From positions 62,001-126,000 of the forward strand of contig CAJTWN010000004.1 of the NCBI GenBank assembly GCA_910580105.1: 64,000 nt of DNA, in the 5' to 3' direction. The notes under the pieces were generated by a model that saw only the letters and a list, made by a program, of their open reading frames with translations, made no database searches and was not told the origin of the DNA. Position 1 is the first letter of the stretch, and each line of letters opens with the position of its first letter. Positions 16,305 through 24,978 of the stretch are shown one piece after another. A program made the translations under genes and the position numbers. The stretch is from an uncultured Clostridia bacterium (lineage in GTDB: Bacteria > Bacillota > Clostridia > Monoglobales > Monoglobaceae).

Positions 16305-16895
16305 TTATAACAGGGCATCTGCGCTTTTTCCTAGTCCCGCAAACAAAAGGTCATAAAAGGCAGTTTGATCATCCGCAATTCTCCATTCTCCTTTGGTTTT
16401 GATCATGGTAATATCCAGAGTATGATCTGAAACCGGAAGAGGGTCTTTAAGAATTTGTATCAGTTTGTCGGCGGCCATTGTTTGATATTCTGTCTTTGTC
16501 ATGGAATCAATCTTTTGTTGATATTCTTTGGAAGCTACCATGGAGGATAGAGATTCCAGATACTTTTTCAGTATTTGTCCGTTATCCGGTGAGGAGATAA
16601 GCGTATGCAGCCGAACCTCTTTGTGTGTTTTTTCTTCCTGAAAAATGGTGTAGGAGGTTTTCTGCATGGTGTTTATGAGCGCCAGCAAAAGCTCCTGCCG
16701 ATTTTCTGCTTCTTTAAAAATTTCAAAATCATCAAGAGGGAAATAGATATTGACAGCATCCAAATCGCCGCTGGACAGTGCCTGCATAGTTTGCGCGAAA
16801 GCTTGTTGTGCATCCGGTTGTGTTTTTTGGCATCCGGTGAGATAAAAACAAAGCAGTATTGTGAAAAGTAGAATCTGTAAAAAACGCCGCTTCAT
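16305..16895 (-). CDS. Lipoprotein of unknown function (NTF2-like domain possible)
   Basis: A 196-residue protein with a signal peptide and lipobox LTGC. The mature part begins with QQAFAQTMQALSSGDLDAV, a helix pattern often seen in DUF4878/DUF5105-like extracellular lipoproteins with an NTF2 fold, and ends with a strand containing KGEWRIADDQTAF. The assignment to that fold is by resemblance only. It has its own promoter and stands divergent to cotJA. Confidence 0.7.
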   Translation of the reverse strand: MKRRFLQILLFTILLCFYLTGCQKTQPDAQQAFAQTMQALSSGDLDAVNIYFPLDDFEIFKEAENRQELLLALINTMQKTSYTIFQEEKTHKEVRLHTLISSPDNGQILKKYLESLSSMVASKEYQQKIDSMTKTEYQTMAADKLIQILKDPLPVSDHTLDITMIKTKGEWRIADDQTAFYDLLFAGLGKSADALL

Positions 16896-16919
16896 AAAAA
16901 CACCTCCAAACGTAATTCT

Positions 16920-16948
16920 ATTATAATAAAAATTGGCGAATATGTCAA
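16920..16948 (-). promoter_or_regulatory. Promoter of the 16305-16895 lipoprotein
   Basis: On the minus strand TTGACA (16943-16948), a 17-base spacer and TATAAT (16920-16925). Confidence 0.75.
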
Positions 16949-17064
16949 TCAGGGAAGAAAAAAGAAAGTTTTTCGCACAACTTTGGTCAAGTTTTCATAT
17001 GATGGTAATGACATCAGACAAGACGGTCATACAAAAATTTTTCAAGACAGAAAGGATGACAACA

Positions 17065-17280
17065 ATGCCTTTTGAACACGAAACACAACCGCTGACAATG
17101 CCGCTTGTTGGCTATGCGTATGTTCCAATGCAGCAGGCAGAGATGCGTAATTTATTTGATCCCGAGACAGGATTGAAAAATGGTACCATTTTTCCAATCT
17201 TGGCAAAGCCGCTTGGTGTATATGGAAAACAGGTAAATGGCGATAAAATTTTTACGGAGGGAAAGCAGAATGGCAGATAG
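17065..17280 (+). CDS. cotJA: Spore coat-associated protein CotJA
   Basis: A 71-residue protein (MPFEHETQPLTM at the start) matching CotJA, a small component of the inner spore coat made in the mother cell. The family core is the region PLVGYAYVPMQQ followed by LFDPETGLKNGTIFP. I start it at ATG 17065, with AAAGG nine bases before; the upstream in-frame ATGs lack a ribosome site. Its stop lies inside the start region of cotJB, so the genes are coupled. It is evidence that the organism sporulates or descends from a sporulator. Confidence 0.88.
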   Translation: MPFEHETQPLTMPLVGYAYVPMQQAEMRNLFDPETGLKNGTIFPILAKPLGVYGKQVNGDKIFTEGKQNGR

Positions 17281-17518
17281 AATGAATCTTCTTAGACAAT
17301 TAAGCGCATATGCGTTTGCCGCGTATGATTGGAATCTTTATTTGGACACTCATCCTGATGATAAAGATGGGATTGCAATGTTTCACAAAATGTCAACGCG
17401 TGCCCGGGAACTAAAAGATGAATTTGAAAGCAATTTTGGTCCCCTTACAGCAGAAAACTCACAGAACATGGAAGTCTGGGATTGGATAGACAATCCATGG
17501 CCCTGGGATAATCATTAG
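17270..17518 (+). CDS. cotJB: Spore coat protein CotJB
   Basis: An 82-residue protein matching CotJB. The family pattern is visible in LLRQLSAYAFAAYDWNLYLD near the start and WDWIDNPWPWDNH at the end. The start at 17270 has GGAGGG at good spacing and overlaps the cotJA stop by 11 bases. It is the middle gene of cotJABC. Confidence 0.92.
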   Translation: MADRMNLLRQLSAYAFAAYDWNLYLDTHPDDKDGIAMFHKMSTRARELKDEFESNFGPLTAENSQNMEVWDWIDNPWPWDNH

Positions 17519-17532
17519 GAGGTAGATAATAT

Positions 17533-18129
17533 ATGTGGAGTTATCAGAAGAGATTACAGTATCCAGTGAATATAAAAAATACCAATCCCAAATTGGCACA
17601 ATATGTTGTGGCACAATATGGCGGACCAAATGGCGAGTTGGCTGCTTCACTGCGGTATTTGTCCCAGCGTTATGCAATGCCGAATGAAATGACCAAAGCG
17701 TTATTGACAGATATTGGGACGGAAGAGTTGGCGCATCTGGAAATTGTTGGAACAATTGTCCGGCAGCTTGCTAAAAATGCAACAACTGAGGAAATTGAAA
17801 ACAGTCCTTTTGGTGCGTATTTCATGAATCATGGCCGGGGCGTGTATCCGGCAGATTCTACCGGAGTGCCTTTTAATGCAATGGCGATTGCTTCTACAGG
17901 AGACCCGATAGCAGATTTGGTTGAAAACCTTGCAGCAGAACAAAAAGCACGTGCGGTATATGATAATATTCTGCGTGTTTCGGATGATCCGGATGTGAAC
18001 GACGTTATCAAGTTTCTTCGTGAACGTGAAATTGTGCATTTTCAACGTTTTGGTGAAGCTTTGGATCAACTGCAAAATATGCCGGCGCAGAAAATGTGTC
18101 CGGGAATTGGTACGACCTGCGACAGATAA
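17533..18129 (+). CDS. cotJC: Manganese catalase-like spore coat protein CotJC
   Basis: A 198-residue protein of the manganese catalase family. The ferritin-like helical bundle carries the di-manganese ligands: Glu in GGPNGELAASLRYL, Glu/His in GTEELAHLEIVG, and Glu/His in EREIVHFQRFGEAL. CotJC sits in the spore coat and may break down hydrogen peroxide. It starts 14 bases after cotJB behind GGAGG and is followed by a strong terminator. Confidence 0.95.
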   Translation: MWSYQKRLQYPVNIKNTNPKLAQYVVAQYGGPNGELAASLRYLSQRYAMPNEMTKALLTDIGTEELAHLEIVGTIVRQLAKNATTEEIENSPFGAYFMNHGRGVYPADSTGVPFNAMAIASTGDPIADLVENLAAEQKARAVYDNILRVSDDPDVNDVIKFLREREIVHFQRFGEALDQLQNMPAQKMCPGIGTTCDR

Positions 18130-18139
18130 GTTTAGGATT

Positions 18140-18175
18140 AAAAACAACTCCATCTTTTCGATGGAGTTGTTTTTA
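18140..18175 (+). terminator. Terminator of cotJABC
   Basis: A 15-bp stem, AAAAACAACTCCATC / GATGGAGTTGTTTTT, with a 5-base loop. The A- and T-rich ends let it work on both strands. Confidence 0.92.
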
Positions 18176-18304
18176 ATAAACCACAAATAATAAATATAAA
18201 TGTGTAAAATTTTCGTTTTCGATTTTGCATTTTTTTTTGCTGAACATAATCAAGAATAAAAAGACCAAACGGAATTACAATAAGTGGTTTTTCCGGCTGT
18301 ATAA

Positions 18305-18328
18305 AAAAGAGACCAGAAGGTCTCTTTT
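18305..18328 (-). terminator. Terminator of the nan operon
   Basis: The 10-bp stem AAAAGAGACC / GGTCTCTTTT overlaps the rpiR stop codon and is followed by TTTTTT on the minus strand. Confidence 0.88.
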
Positions 18329-19160
18329 ATGACTTATCGCTATTTTCCTCCGATAATGCGGAAAGTGTGTCTGTGTAGTAGGCTAGTTTTTGATAATAGT
18401 CTGCGTTTAGAAAATAAGAAAAGAAAATATCTACCATAATCAAAACGGGAAATTGGGGAGAGATTACATTGCCGCCGACAAGGTTTTTCGTAACGGCAAC
18501 CAAAAGCATCTCATCACAAAAAGATGTAAATGTAAAGTCGTTGTTTGCAGTGATGAGCAACGTTTTTGCTCCCCGTTTATGTGCTTGTTTCAGGCTGGAA
18601 ATGACCTCTTTTGTCTGTCCGCTGATAGAGATACCAATGACCAGATGCTGCGGTCGGACCAGGGCGGTGTTGATTTTCATGATATGGCTGTCTGTGATAG
18701 CCTCAATGGAAAGCCCCAGCCGCATAAAGCGGAGTCGAATTTCCTGCGCAGCAAGGCCTGAACTGCCCATTCCATAAACAAAAACCTTCTCAGCCTTGGT
18801 AAGCATTTCTGCAATATTGTGCATTTGGGATTCATTTAAAAGTGAAAAACTTTTGCTGAGCAGCTCTTGATAGGTATTTAAAACACTTTTGGTGATTTGT
18901 CCAATTCTTCTGTCTTGTTCTTCAAGGCCATTTACATAGTGGAATACAAATTCACGGTATCCTTTATATCCACACTTTTGTGCAAACCGGGAGAGAGAGG
19001 CTTCTGAAACAAACAGAAGCTGAGCAATGTGTTTCGCAGAAAAATCCCGTTCTGTCCTGTTTTGAATAAAAAAATCGGCAATACTGCGTTCAACAGCGGT
19101 TAAGCTGCCATAGACAGATTCAATCATTGGAATGATGGTTTTGGTATAATGTTCCTGCAT
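18327..19160 (-). CDS. RpiR/MurR-family regulator of the sialic acid locus
   Basis: A 277-residue regulator with an N-terminal RpiR helix-turn-helix domain (about residues 1-75, containing HIAQLLFVSEASLSRFAQKC) and a C-terminal SIS sugar-phosphate domain (about 125-260, with VFVYGMGSSGLAAQEI and GISISGQTKEV). SIS-type regulators respond to sugar phosphates, here probably ManNAc-6-P or GlcNAc-6-P. It is the last gene of the nanE-nanA-symporter-YhcH-ROK operon, so it likely controls this operon and the divergent nagBA. Candidate operators are the inverted repeats at 24009-24032 and 24108-24119. Confidence 0.9.
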   Translation of the reverse strand: MQEHYTKTIIPMIESVYGSLTAVERSIADFFIQNRTERDFSAKHIAQLLFVSEASLSRFAQKCGYKGYREFVFHYVNGLEEQDRRIGQITKSVLNTYQELLSKSFSLLNESQMHNIAEMLTKAEKVFVYGMGSSGLAAQEIRLRFMRLGLSIEAITDSHIMKINTALVRPQHLVIGISISGQTKEVISSLKQAHKRGAKTLLITANNDFTFTSFCDEMLLVAVTKNLVGGNVISPQFPVLIMVDIFFSYFLNADYYQKLAYYTDTLSALSEENSDKS

Positions 19161-19186
19161 GGCACCATCCCCTCCATTTTTTTCAT

Positions 19187-20083
19187 TTATTTATTAAAAA
19201 GATGCCGGTTTTCATTTTGAAAGTGATAAAAAGCGCCCAGCATACCTGCATGATTTCTGTGTTTTGCAAAGGCAATATGAAGATTTTCATAAAGTTCCGG
19301 CAGCAGATACTTTTTCAAAGCGGCAGAAAGACGCGGCGAAAAATAGGTATCTTCAGCCATGATACCGCCGCCTAGGATGACAGCCTGTGGATTAATTACA
19401 TAACAAATGTTGGCAATTCCTTCGGCGAGACAATCAACCATGTAGTCAATCTCGTTGATGCAGATAGAATCTCCAGCGCGTGCCAGTTCAAAGATGACTT
19501 TGCCGTTGATCTTTTCGGGATTTCCTTTTTGTTTTGCAATGCACCGCAGTAATGCACTTGCCGAAGCCAGTTCCTGAAAAGTTTTGCCGCGCATCTTCAT
19601 ATAGCCGATTTCCATGGCGCTGTGTGTGGCGCCATGGAAAATTTGTTTGTTCAGTAATAAACATCCGCCGATGCCGGTGCCAATGGTCAGGCACAGACAA
19701 GGGTCATATCCCTTGCCGGCGCCGGAAATGCTCTCCGCCAGACCGGCACAGTTGACGTCATTTTCAACCGAGCAGGGCAGAGCATATCCATCTTGAATAA
19801 TTCGTTTCCATTGCGTACCTTTATAGTTAGGGATTTGTGGACCTGAATAGGTGATGATACCCTTGTTTGGATCTACCATACCTGCAGTTGAGAGGGCGAT
19901 GCCGCCGCACTGCTCTGTTTTCAGCTGGTCATCAATAAGAGATTTTACCCGCCGGACAATTCCGGGACCGCCCTCTTTGGCAATGGTGGGCGTTTGATCG
20001 CTGTATAAAAGTTTTCCGTTGGCATCAGCAATTCCATATTTGATGGAAGTGCCGCCAATGTCGATACAGATATATTTATTCAT
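19187..20083 (-). CDS. nanK: ROK-family kinase, probable N-acetylmannosamine kinase
   Basis: A 298-residue sugar kinase with the ROK phosphate loop CIDIGGTSIKYGI at the N-terminus, catalytic-region motif ENDVNCAGLAE (catalytic Asp at about residue 105) and TIGTGIGGCLLLN. Context makes it the ManNAc kinase that links NanA to NanE. Unusually, the ROK zinc site is absent: the His of the usual GEIGH is replaced (MEIGYM), and the following CxCGxxGC is missing (RGKTFQELASA). Zinc-free ROK kinases exist, so activity is still expected. Substrate is inferred from neighbours; glucose or another amino sugar remains possible. Confidence 0.85.
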   Translation of the reverse strand: MNKYICIDIGGTSIKYGIADANGKLLYSDQTPTIAKEGGPGIVRRVKSLIDDQLKTEQCGGIALSTAGMVDPNKGIITYSGPQIPNYKGTQWKRIIQDGYALPCSVENDVNCAGLAESISGAGKGYDPCLCLTIGTGIGGCLLLNKQIFHGATHSAMEIGYMKMRGKTFQELASASALLRCIAKQKGNPEKINGKVIFELARAGDSICINEIDYMVDCLAEGIANICYVINPQAVILGGGIMAEDTYFSPRLSAALKKYLLPELYENLHIAFAKHRNHAGMLGAFYHFQNENRHLFNK

Positions 20084-20183
20084 AGGCCCTCCTGGATTGT
20101 GAAATTTTGCGTAATGGTGTTCTTACTATGGCGTCAATTGATAATGCGTGCAGGAAAATATTGATATTGATTTTTACATTTTT

Positions 20184-20642
20184 TCAAATAGGAAGCCGAA
20201 TTTTGAAAATCACCTTTTTAACGGATGAGGGTTGTTCTTTTGACAGAGCAGTCATGTGGGCATCTTCGGGATAACAGATTAGAAAATCACCGGGTTCCAT
20301 AAAAACAGATGCTGAAGCTTTGCCGTTGAGAGGAAGAAAGTCGTCCGCTTCAACAAAGGTGCCCTGTTCCATACGGTCAATAAACCCCAGATTGATTTTT
20401 TCCCGGCCGCTTATGATATAATGCAGGTCGATATACCTTTTGTGGGCTTCCCAAAAACCATCGGTTTCCGAATCTTTTGTCTGATATTCAACAAGGTTGA
20501 AAAACAGGTTATCATCATCAATTACATAGCTGCCTTTTTCATAGCTTTCAAGAGAATGTTCATTGATATAAGCAAAGCATTTTTTTATGTTGTCAGAAAG
20601 AAAGTTATAATGATTTTGCTGATGAATGCTTCCGTAAATCAT
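20184..20642 (-). CDS. YhcH/YjgK/YiaL family protein (NanQ-like sialic acid anomerase)
   Basis: A 152-residue cupin-like protein of the YhcH family, recognised from AHKRYIDLHYIISGREKINLG and the end motif EDAHMTALSKE...VKKVIFKI. Members in sialic acid operons are thought to open or interconvert anomers of N-acetylneuraminate so that the lyase can use it. The conserved His and Glu residues for metal binding are visible in those two segments. It sits between the symporter and the kinase, with AAGGAGG before its start. Confidence 0.88.
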   Translation of the reverse strand: MIYGSIHQQNHYNFLSDNIKKCFAYINEHSLESYEKGSYVIDDDNLFFNLVEYQTKDSETDGFWEAHKRYIDLHYIISGREKINLGFIDRMEQGTFVEADDFLPLNGKASASVFMEPGDFLICYPEDAHMTALSKEQPSSVKKVIFKIRLPI

Positions 20643-20717
20643 GTCTCATGACCTCCTTTTTCATTTTATATGAAATATTTGTAAAAAGCAAGCGGTATCT
20701 TTTGATAGTATTGCTGC

Positions 20718-22253
20718 CTAACTCTGGGATTTGTAATATATTGTTGTTTCCGGTTTGGCTTCAATATTTTTTCCGGTTATTTTTCTCTCAATTGCACTGT
20801 ATACAAAACCGACAATCAGTGAGACAGAAATAGAAATCAAGGCGTAAGACCAAGAGGAAATTTGATTCAGGGCAGCAATATTCAGCGGATTATATTTTAT
20901 AAATACAATGAGCAGTGCCGCTACGATGAAAGCGGCATAGGCACTGTTTTTGGTTGAACGTTTCGTAAAGGCGCCCAGTGCAAATGTTCCGCCCAGAACG
21001 CCGAGGACAAGCCCCATAAATGCGTTGAACCATTCGTATGCGGACTTAATTTCACCATTTGCCAAAACAAGAGCCACCAGAATAGAGAGAATCCCCACGC
21101 CCAGAGAAACATATTGTGCAATTCTGGTTTGCCGCTTCATTGAGAGCTCTTTTTTTGAAACCAGTGCATGGACGTCAAGAACCCAGCTGGTTGCAACGGA
21201 ATTCAGACCGGTAGAGAGAGTTGACTGGGATGCGGCATAGATGGCGGCAAGCAGGATGCCCGTGATACCGATTGGAAGTTCATAGGCAATATAGTGAGCA
21301 AAAATCTGATCCTGTGCAACACCTTCGGCAAGTGTTGGATTTTGGGTATAGAATACATAAAGAGCGGTACCAATCAAATAAAAAACCGTTGCGATAAAGA
21401 TAGACAATACGCCGTTGCCAAGGGTCATTTTTGTCAGCTTTTTCATGTCTGTCGTGGTGGTAAAACGCTGCACGATATCCTGACTGGAAACATAAGAAGA
21501 ACAGGTGTTCAGTCCTGCACCCAGAATAATGATAAAGACACTGTTTTTGATGAATACCGGATCAAACCAGACTTCAGTATCCGCAAGAAATTTTCCGGAG
21601 GCCAGCGTATTCCATACTTCACCTACGCCGCCTCTGATTTGGAATAAGAGAAAAACAAGAGCAAAGGATACGCCGATAATCAGAATACTTCCCTGGATAA
21701 AGTCTGTCCACAGTACCGCTTTCAGTCCGCCCGTGTAGGAATAAATAATGGCAATTACGCCCATGGCGATAATTAAAACGGTGATAGGAATATTGGTGAG
21801 TTTTGCAAGAACCATAGATGGCAGATACATAATGATGGACATGCGGCCAATTTGATAGATGATAAACATAACCGCCCCCAGAATGCGCAGACCTTTGCTG
21901 TCGAAACGGTTTTCCAGATACTGATACGCGGTATCAATGCCCAGCCGGCTGTAAAGCGGCAGGAAGAAGCGGATGGTGATAGGGATTGCAACCAGCATAC
22001 CAAGCTGTGCAAACCAAAGTATCCATGTGCCTCCATAAGAGTTTCCCGCCAGGGACAAAAATGAAATTGGGCTAAGCAGAGTTGCAAAAATTGATACGGA
22101 AGTAACCCACCAGGGGATGGTTCCATCCCCTTTAAAGAATTCTTTGCCTTTCATTTCCTTCTTTGAAAATGCAAGGCCGACAAATAAAACTGCTGCAAGA
22201 TAAACGACCAGAATGGTCATGTCAATCCAGGTAAAACCTACTTTTCCATTCAT
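20718..22253 (-). CDS. Sodium:solute symporter, probable sialic acid transporter
   Basis: A 511-residue SSS-family symporter with about 13 helices. The N-terminal signature KEMKGKEFFKGDGTIPWW and the conserved Na+-site region TLLSPISFLSLAGNSYGG are of the sugar/sialate branch. AAIYAASQSTLSTGLNSVATS in the eighth helix region matches the family's second Na+ motif. Context (nanA upstream, YhcH and ROK downstream) makes sialic acid the likely cargo. I start it at ATG 22253, six codons into the longest frame, because GGAGG lies just upstream. Confidence 0.9.
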   Translation of the reverse strand: MNGKVGFTWIDMTILVVYLAAVLFVGLAFSKKEMKGKEFFKGDGTIPWWVTSVSIFATLLSPISFLSLAGNSYGGTWILWFAQLGMLVAIPITIRFFLPLYSRLGIDTAYQYLENRFDSKGLRILGAVMFIIYQIGRMSIIMYLPSMVLAKLTNIPITVLIIAMGVIAIIYSYTGGLKAVLWTDFIQGSILIIGVSFALVFLLFQIRGGVGEVWNTLASGKFLADTEVWFDPVFIKNSVFIIILGAGLNTCSSYVSSQDIVQRFTTTTDMKKLTKMTLGNGVLSIFIATVFYLIGTALYVFYTQNPTLAEGVAQDQIFAHYIAYELPIGITGILLAAIYAASQSTLSTGLNSVATSWVLDVHALVSKKELSMKRQTRIAQYVSLGVGILSILVALVLANGEIKSAYEWFNAFMGLVLGVLGGTFALGAFTKRSTKNSAYAAFIVAALLIVFIKYNPLNIAALNQISSWSYALISISVSLIVGFVYSAIERKITGKNIEAKPETTIYYKSQS

Positions 22254-22318
22254 GATAAAATTCCTCCACAATCGTTACAATAATAATTACATTTCCCCAA
22301 AATTGAATAAAGAATAAG

Positions 22319-23203
22319 TTATGCCAAATATTTTTTATAGATTTCTTTTGCTTTTGCCTTTTGTTCAGGAGAAGAGCTTTCCATCGGGCGGCGGCAGTAT
22401 CCTGCATGGACGCCCTGCTCTTCCAGAATATCTTTTAATGTTGGATAAAGTCCATTATTTAAAATTGCTTCAATGAAATCGTTTGTGATCTGCTGCAATT
22501 CCAAGGCTTCATTAATTTTTCCTTCTTTTGCAAGGGTGAAAATCTGCCGCGCACGAATACCATTGACGTTGTATGTGGAACCGATGGCTCCGTCCACATT
22601 CAAAGAGACAGCAGGAAGCATCATTTCATCGAACCCAGACCAGATGAGTTTATCCGGGAAGGCTGTTCTCGTCCGTTCCAGCAAAAAGAAATCTGCCGCT
22701 GTGAATTTGATACCGATGATTTTTTCATTTTCAAAGAGTTCTCCAAACTGAGCAACTGTCATATTGACACCGGTTAAAAATGGGATAGAGTAGATAATCA
22801 TCCGGTTGTCACAGTTGTTTACAATGGTATTGTAATATTCTTTGATTTCCGGGAAACTGAATTTATAATAGAAAGGTGTAACCGCAGAAATAGCATCATA
22901 GCCAAGTTCTGTTACATATTTTGCAAGAGCAACGGATTCTTTGATATTGATGGAGCCAACCTGTGCAACCAGACGGGCATCCTCTTTTGCTTCATCTTTG
23001 ACAATACGGAAAATTTCTTTCTTTTCTTCGGTGGAAAGCATAAAGTTTTCCCCGGTGCTTCCGCCAACATAGAGGCCGTCAACCTTCATGTTGTCAATAT
23101 TATGACGTACAATTTCACGGATACCCCGTTCATTGAGGTTCCCGTTTTGATCAAATGATGTTAAAAGCGCGCTGAAAATTCCTTTCAAATCTGTGTTTTT
23201 CAT
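22319..23203 (-). CDS. nanA: N-acetylneuraminate lyase
   Basis: A 294-residue class I aldolase of the DHDPS/NAL family. It splits N-acetylneuraminate into ManNAc and pyruvate through a Schiff base. I see the substrate carboxylate motif YVGGSTGENFML, the catalytic Tyr in IIYSIPFLTGVNM, and the Schiff-base Lys in IGIKFTAADFFLLER; these are typical of NanA rather than DapA. The start follows AAGGAGG. It lies 20 bases downstream of nanE and is the second gene of the operon. Confidence 0.95.
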   Translation of the reverse strand: MKNTDLKGIFSALLTSFDQNGNLNERGIREIVRHNIDNMKVDGLYVGGSTGENFMLSTEEKKEIFRIVKDEAKEDARLVAQVGSINIKESVALAKYVTELGYDAISAVTPFYYKFSFPEIKEYYNTIVNNCDNRMIIYSIPFLTGVNMTVAQFGELFENEKIIGIKFTAADFFLLERTRTAFPDKLIWSGFDEMMLPAVSLNVDGAIGSTYNVNGIRARQIFTLAKEGKINEALELQQITNDFIEAILNNGLYPTLKDILEEQGVHAGYCRRPMESSSPEQKAKAKEIYKKYLA

Positions 23204-23222
23204 TTTGCTTCCTCCTTAATTA

Positions 23223-23918
23223 TCATAAATTTGATTCTTCAATTGCATCAACAAAAGTCCGTGTAATGATTTGTGGCCGTGTGATAATAGAACCGACCAC
23301 CACGCTGTAGCATCCAAGCTCCAAAACCTTTTTGGCTTTCTCCGGGGTATTGATATTGCCTTCGGCAATGACCGGATGTTTGACAGAGGCAAGAATTTGA
23401 CGGATGATATAGAAGTTATTATCCTCGATCTTCAGATTTTGACTTTGTTTGGTATAGCCAACCAATGTTGTTCCGATAAAATCAAAACCCAGCTGATCTG
23501 CAAATATTGCTTCGTTGATGGTGGAACAGTCTGCCATAAGAATTTGCTCCGGATATTTTGCTTTTATTTCATTAAAAAATGCTTCTAATGTTTTGCCGTC
23601 CGGCCGCAGGTCATCGGTTGCCTGCAGGGCGATTATATCTGCACCGGATTCGACAACTTCATCCACTTCTTTTATCGTAGGCGTGATGTATACCTTGCTG
23701 TCCGGATAGTCCTGTTTTACGATTCCAATAATTGGGAGACTGACATTTTTTTTAATTTCAGCAATGTCTGCTTTTGTGTTTGCCCGGATGCCTGCGGCGC
23801 CGCCTTCTTTTGCAGCTCGTGCCATCCGCCCCATAATAAAAGAAGAATGGAGCGGCTCGTGCGCAAGCGCCTGGCAGGACACAATTAACTTTCCTTTGAT
23901 TTGATTTATTTTGCCCAT
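23223..23918 (-). CDS. nanE: N-acetylmannosamine-6-phosphate 2-epimerase
   Basis: A 231-residue TIM-barrel epimerase that converts ManNAc-6-P to GlcNAc-6-P. The family pattern is clear in [17 protein letters not shown] near the start, [32 protein letters not shown], and [19 protein letters not shown] near the end. I use ATG 23918 (MGKINQIKG), which has AAGGAAGG upstream. It is the first gene of the nan operon and is transcribed divergently from nagB. Confidence 0.94.
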   Translation of the reverse strand: MGKINQIKGKLIVSCQALAHEPLHSSFIMGRMARAAKEGGAAGIRANTKADIAEIKKNVSLPIIGIVKQDYPDSKVYITPTIKEVDEVVESGADIIALQATDDLRPDGKTLEAFFNEIKAKYPEQILMADCSTINEAIFADQLGFDFIGTTLVGYTKQSQNLKIEDNNFYIIRQILASVKHPVIAEGNINTPEKAKKVLELGCYSVVVGSIITRPQIITRTFVDAIEESNL

Positions 23919-23980
23919 CTTTTCCTTCCTTTCTCTGTCTTTGTTTATGAACTCGGATTTCAATTGTTCTCTATAATTCC

Positions 23981-24008
23981 ATTATAGCAAATATGATGTT
24001 GAAATCAA
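23981..24008 (-). promoter_or_regulatory. Promoter of the nan operon
   Basis: On the minus strand TTGATT (24003-24008), a 16-base spacer and TATAAT (23981-23986), about 70 bases before the nanE start. Confidence 0.7.
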
Positions 24009-24032
24009 CCGTTTTCCAGTGATAGAAAATGG
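24009..24032. promoter_or_regulatory. Inverted repeat next to the nan -35, candidate RpiR operator
   Basis: CCGTTTTC-N8-GAAAATGG (7 of 8 positions pair) directly abuts the nan -35. The GAAA/TTTC half-sites resemble the second palindrome at 24108-24119. Confidence 0.45.
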
Positions 24033-24107
24033 TTTCACTCATTTGGTTAAAGTGCACAAAACATTTATAAAAATTTATTTGTATTATATATATTGTATAA
24101 ATGTATG

Positions 24108-24163
24108 GAAAGTACTTTCAGAAATATAAAAAAGATTGAAATCCATTGTTTTTTACATATAAT
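24108..24163 (+). promoter_or_regulatory. nagB promoter and upstream palindrome
   Basis: GAAAGTACTTTC (24108-24119) is a perfect 12-bp palindrome. It lies upstream of TTGAAA (24136-24141), a 16-base spacer and TATAAT (24158-24163), 38 bases before nagB. Confidence 0.6.
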
Positions 24164-24200
24164 AAAAGTAGTATTCACAATAATTCGGGAGGTCATACAG

Positions 24201-24965
24201 ATGAGAATCTATGCAGTAAAGAATTATGAAGAAATGAGCAGAAAGGCTGCCAACATTGTTTCCGCACAGGTGATTTTAAAGCCGGATTGTGTATTGGGGC
24301 TTGCGACAGGGTCAACGCCTGAGGGGCTATATAAACAATTAAAGGATTGGTATCAGAAGGGGGATTTGGATTTTGCACAGGTGAAATCGGTGAACCTGGA
24401 TGAATATAGGGGATTGTCGCCTGAAAATGAACAGAGTTATCATTATTACATGAAAAAACACCTGTTCAGCGGAATCAATATAAAAGCCGAAAATACCCAT
24501 CTTCCCAATGGTATGGCAGAGGATGAAGCAGCAGAATGTATGCGGTACGACAACGTTGTAAAGAGAATGGGCGGCGTAGATTTGCAGATTTTGGGTTTGG
24601 GCGGCAATGGACATATCGGATTTAATGAGCCCTGTGAAAATTTTGCAAAGGGAACCCATTGCGTACACTTGACAGAGAGTACCATTGCAGCAAATGCCCG
24701 TTTTTTCGATGACCCGGAAAAGGTGCCGGAATATGCGTTTTCGGTGGGAATCAGAACAATCATGATGGCCAAAAAGATTTTGCTGGTAGTCAGCGGAAAA
24801 GGGAAAGCAGATGCACTGCATAAAACACTGTTTGGTCCCATTAATCCGAGGGTTCCGTCTTCAATTTTACAGCTGCATCCCGATGTAATCATTGTTGCAG
24901 ACGAAGAGGCGTTGTCTCAGATTGACCGGAGTGATGATAAGAGCGGCGATATTTATTTTTGCTAG
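24201..24965 (+). CDS. nagB: Glucosamine-6-phosphate deaminase
   Basis: A 254-residue enzyme that turns glucosamine-6-phosphate into fructose-6-phosphate and ammonia, the last step of amino-sugar use. Motifs: phosphate-binding LATGSTPEGLYKQL, NLDEYRGL with the catalytic acidic residue, and GLGGNGHIGFNEP. I start it at ATG 24201 (MRIYAVKNY), preceded by GGGAGG; the longer frame runs through the promoter. It is first in nagB-nagA and divergent from the nan operon, so both halves of the pathway share one control region. Confidence 0.95.
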   Translation: MRIYAVKNYEEMSRKAANIVSAQVILKPDCVLGLATGSTPEGLYKQLKDWYQKGDLDFAQVKSVNLDEYRGLSPENEQSYHYYMKKHLFSGINIKAENTHLPNGMAEDEAAECMRYDNVVKRMGGVDLQILGLGGNGHIGFNEPCENFAKGTHCVHLTESTIAANARFFDDPEKVPEYAFSVGIRTIMMAKKILLVVSGKGKADALHKTLFGPINPRVPSSILQLHPDVIIVADEEALSQIDRSDDKSGDIYFC

Positions 24966-24978
24966 AAAGGCGGAAAAA

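Noticed and set aside
17028..17033. CATACA as a sigma-E -10 for cotJABC
   Set aside because: The -10 is acceptable, but the expected -35 14 bases upstream is poor, so I did not annotate it, although mother-cell sigma-E control is expected for this operon.
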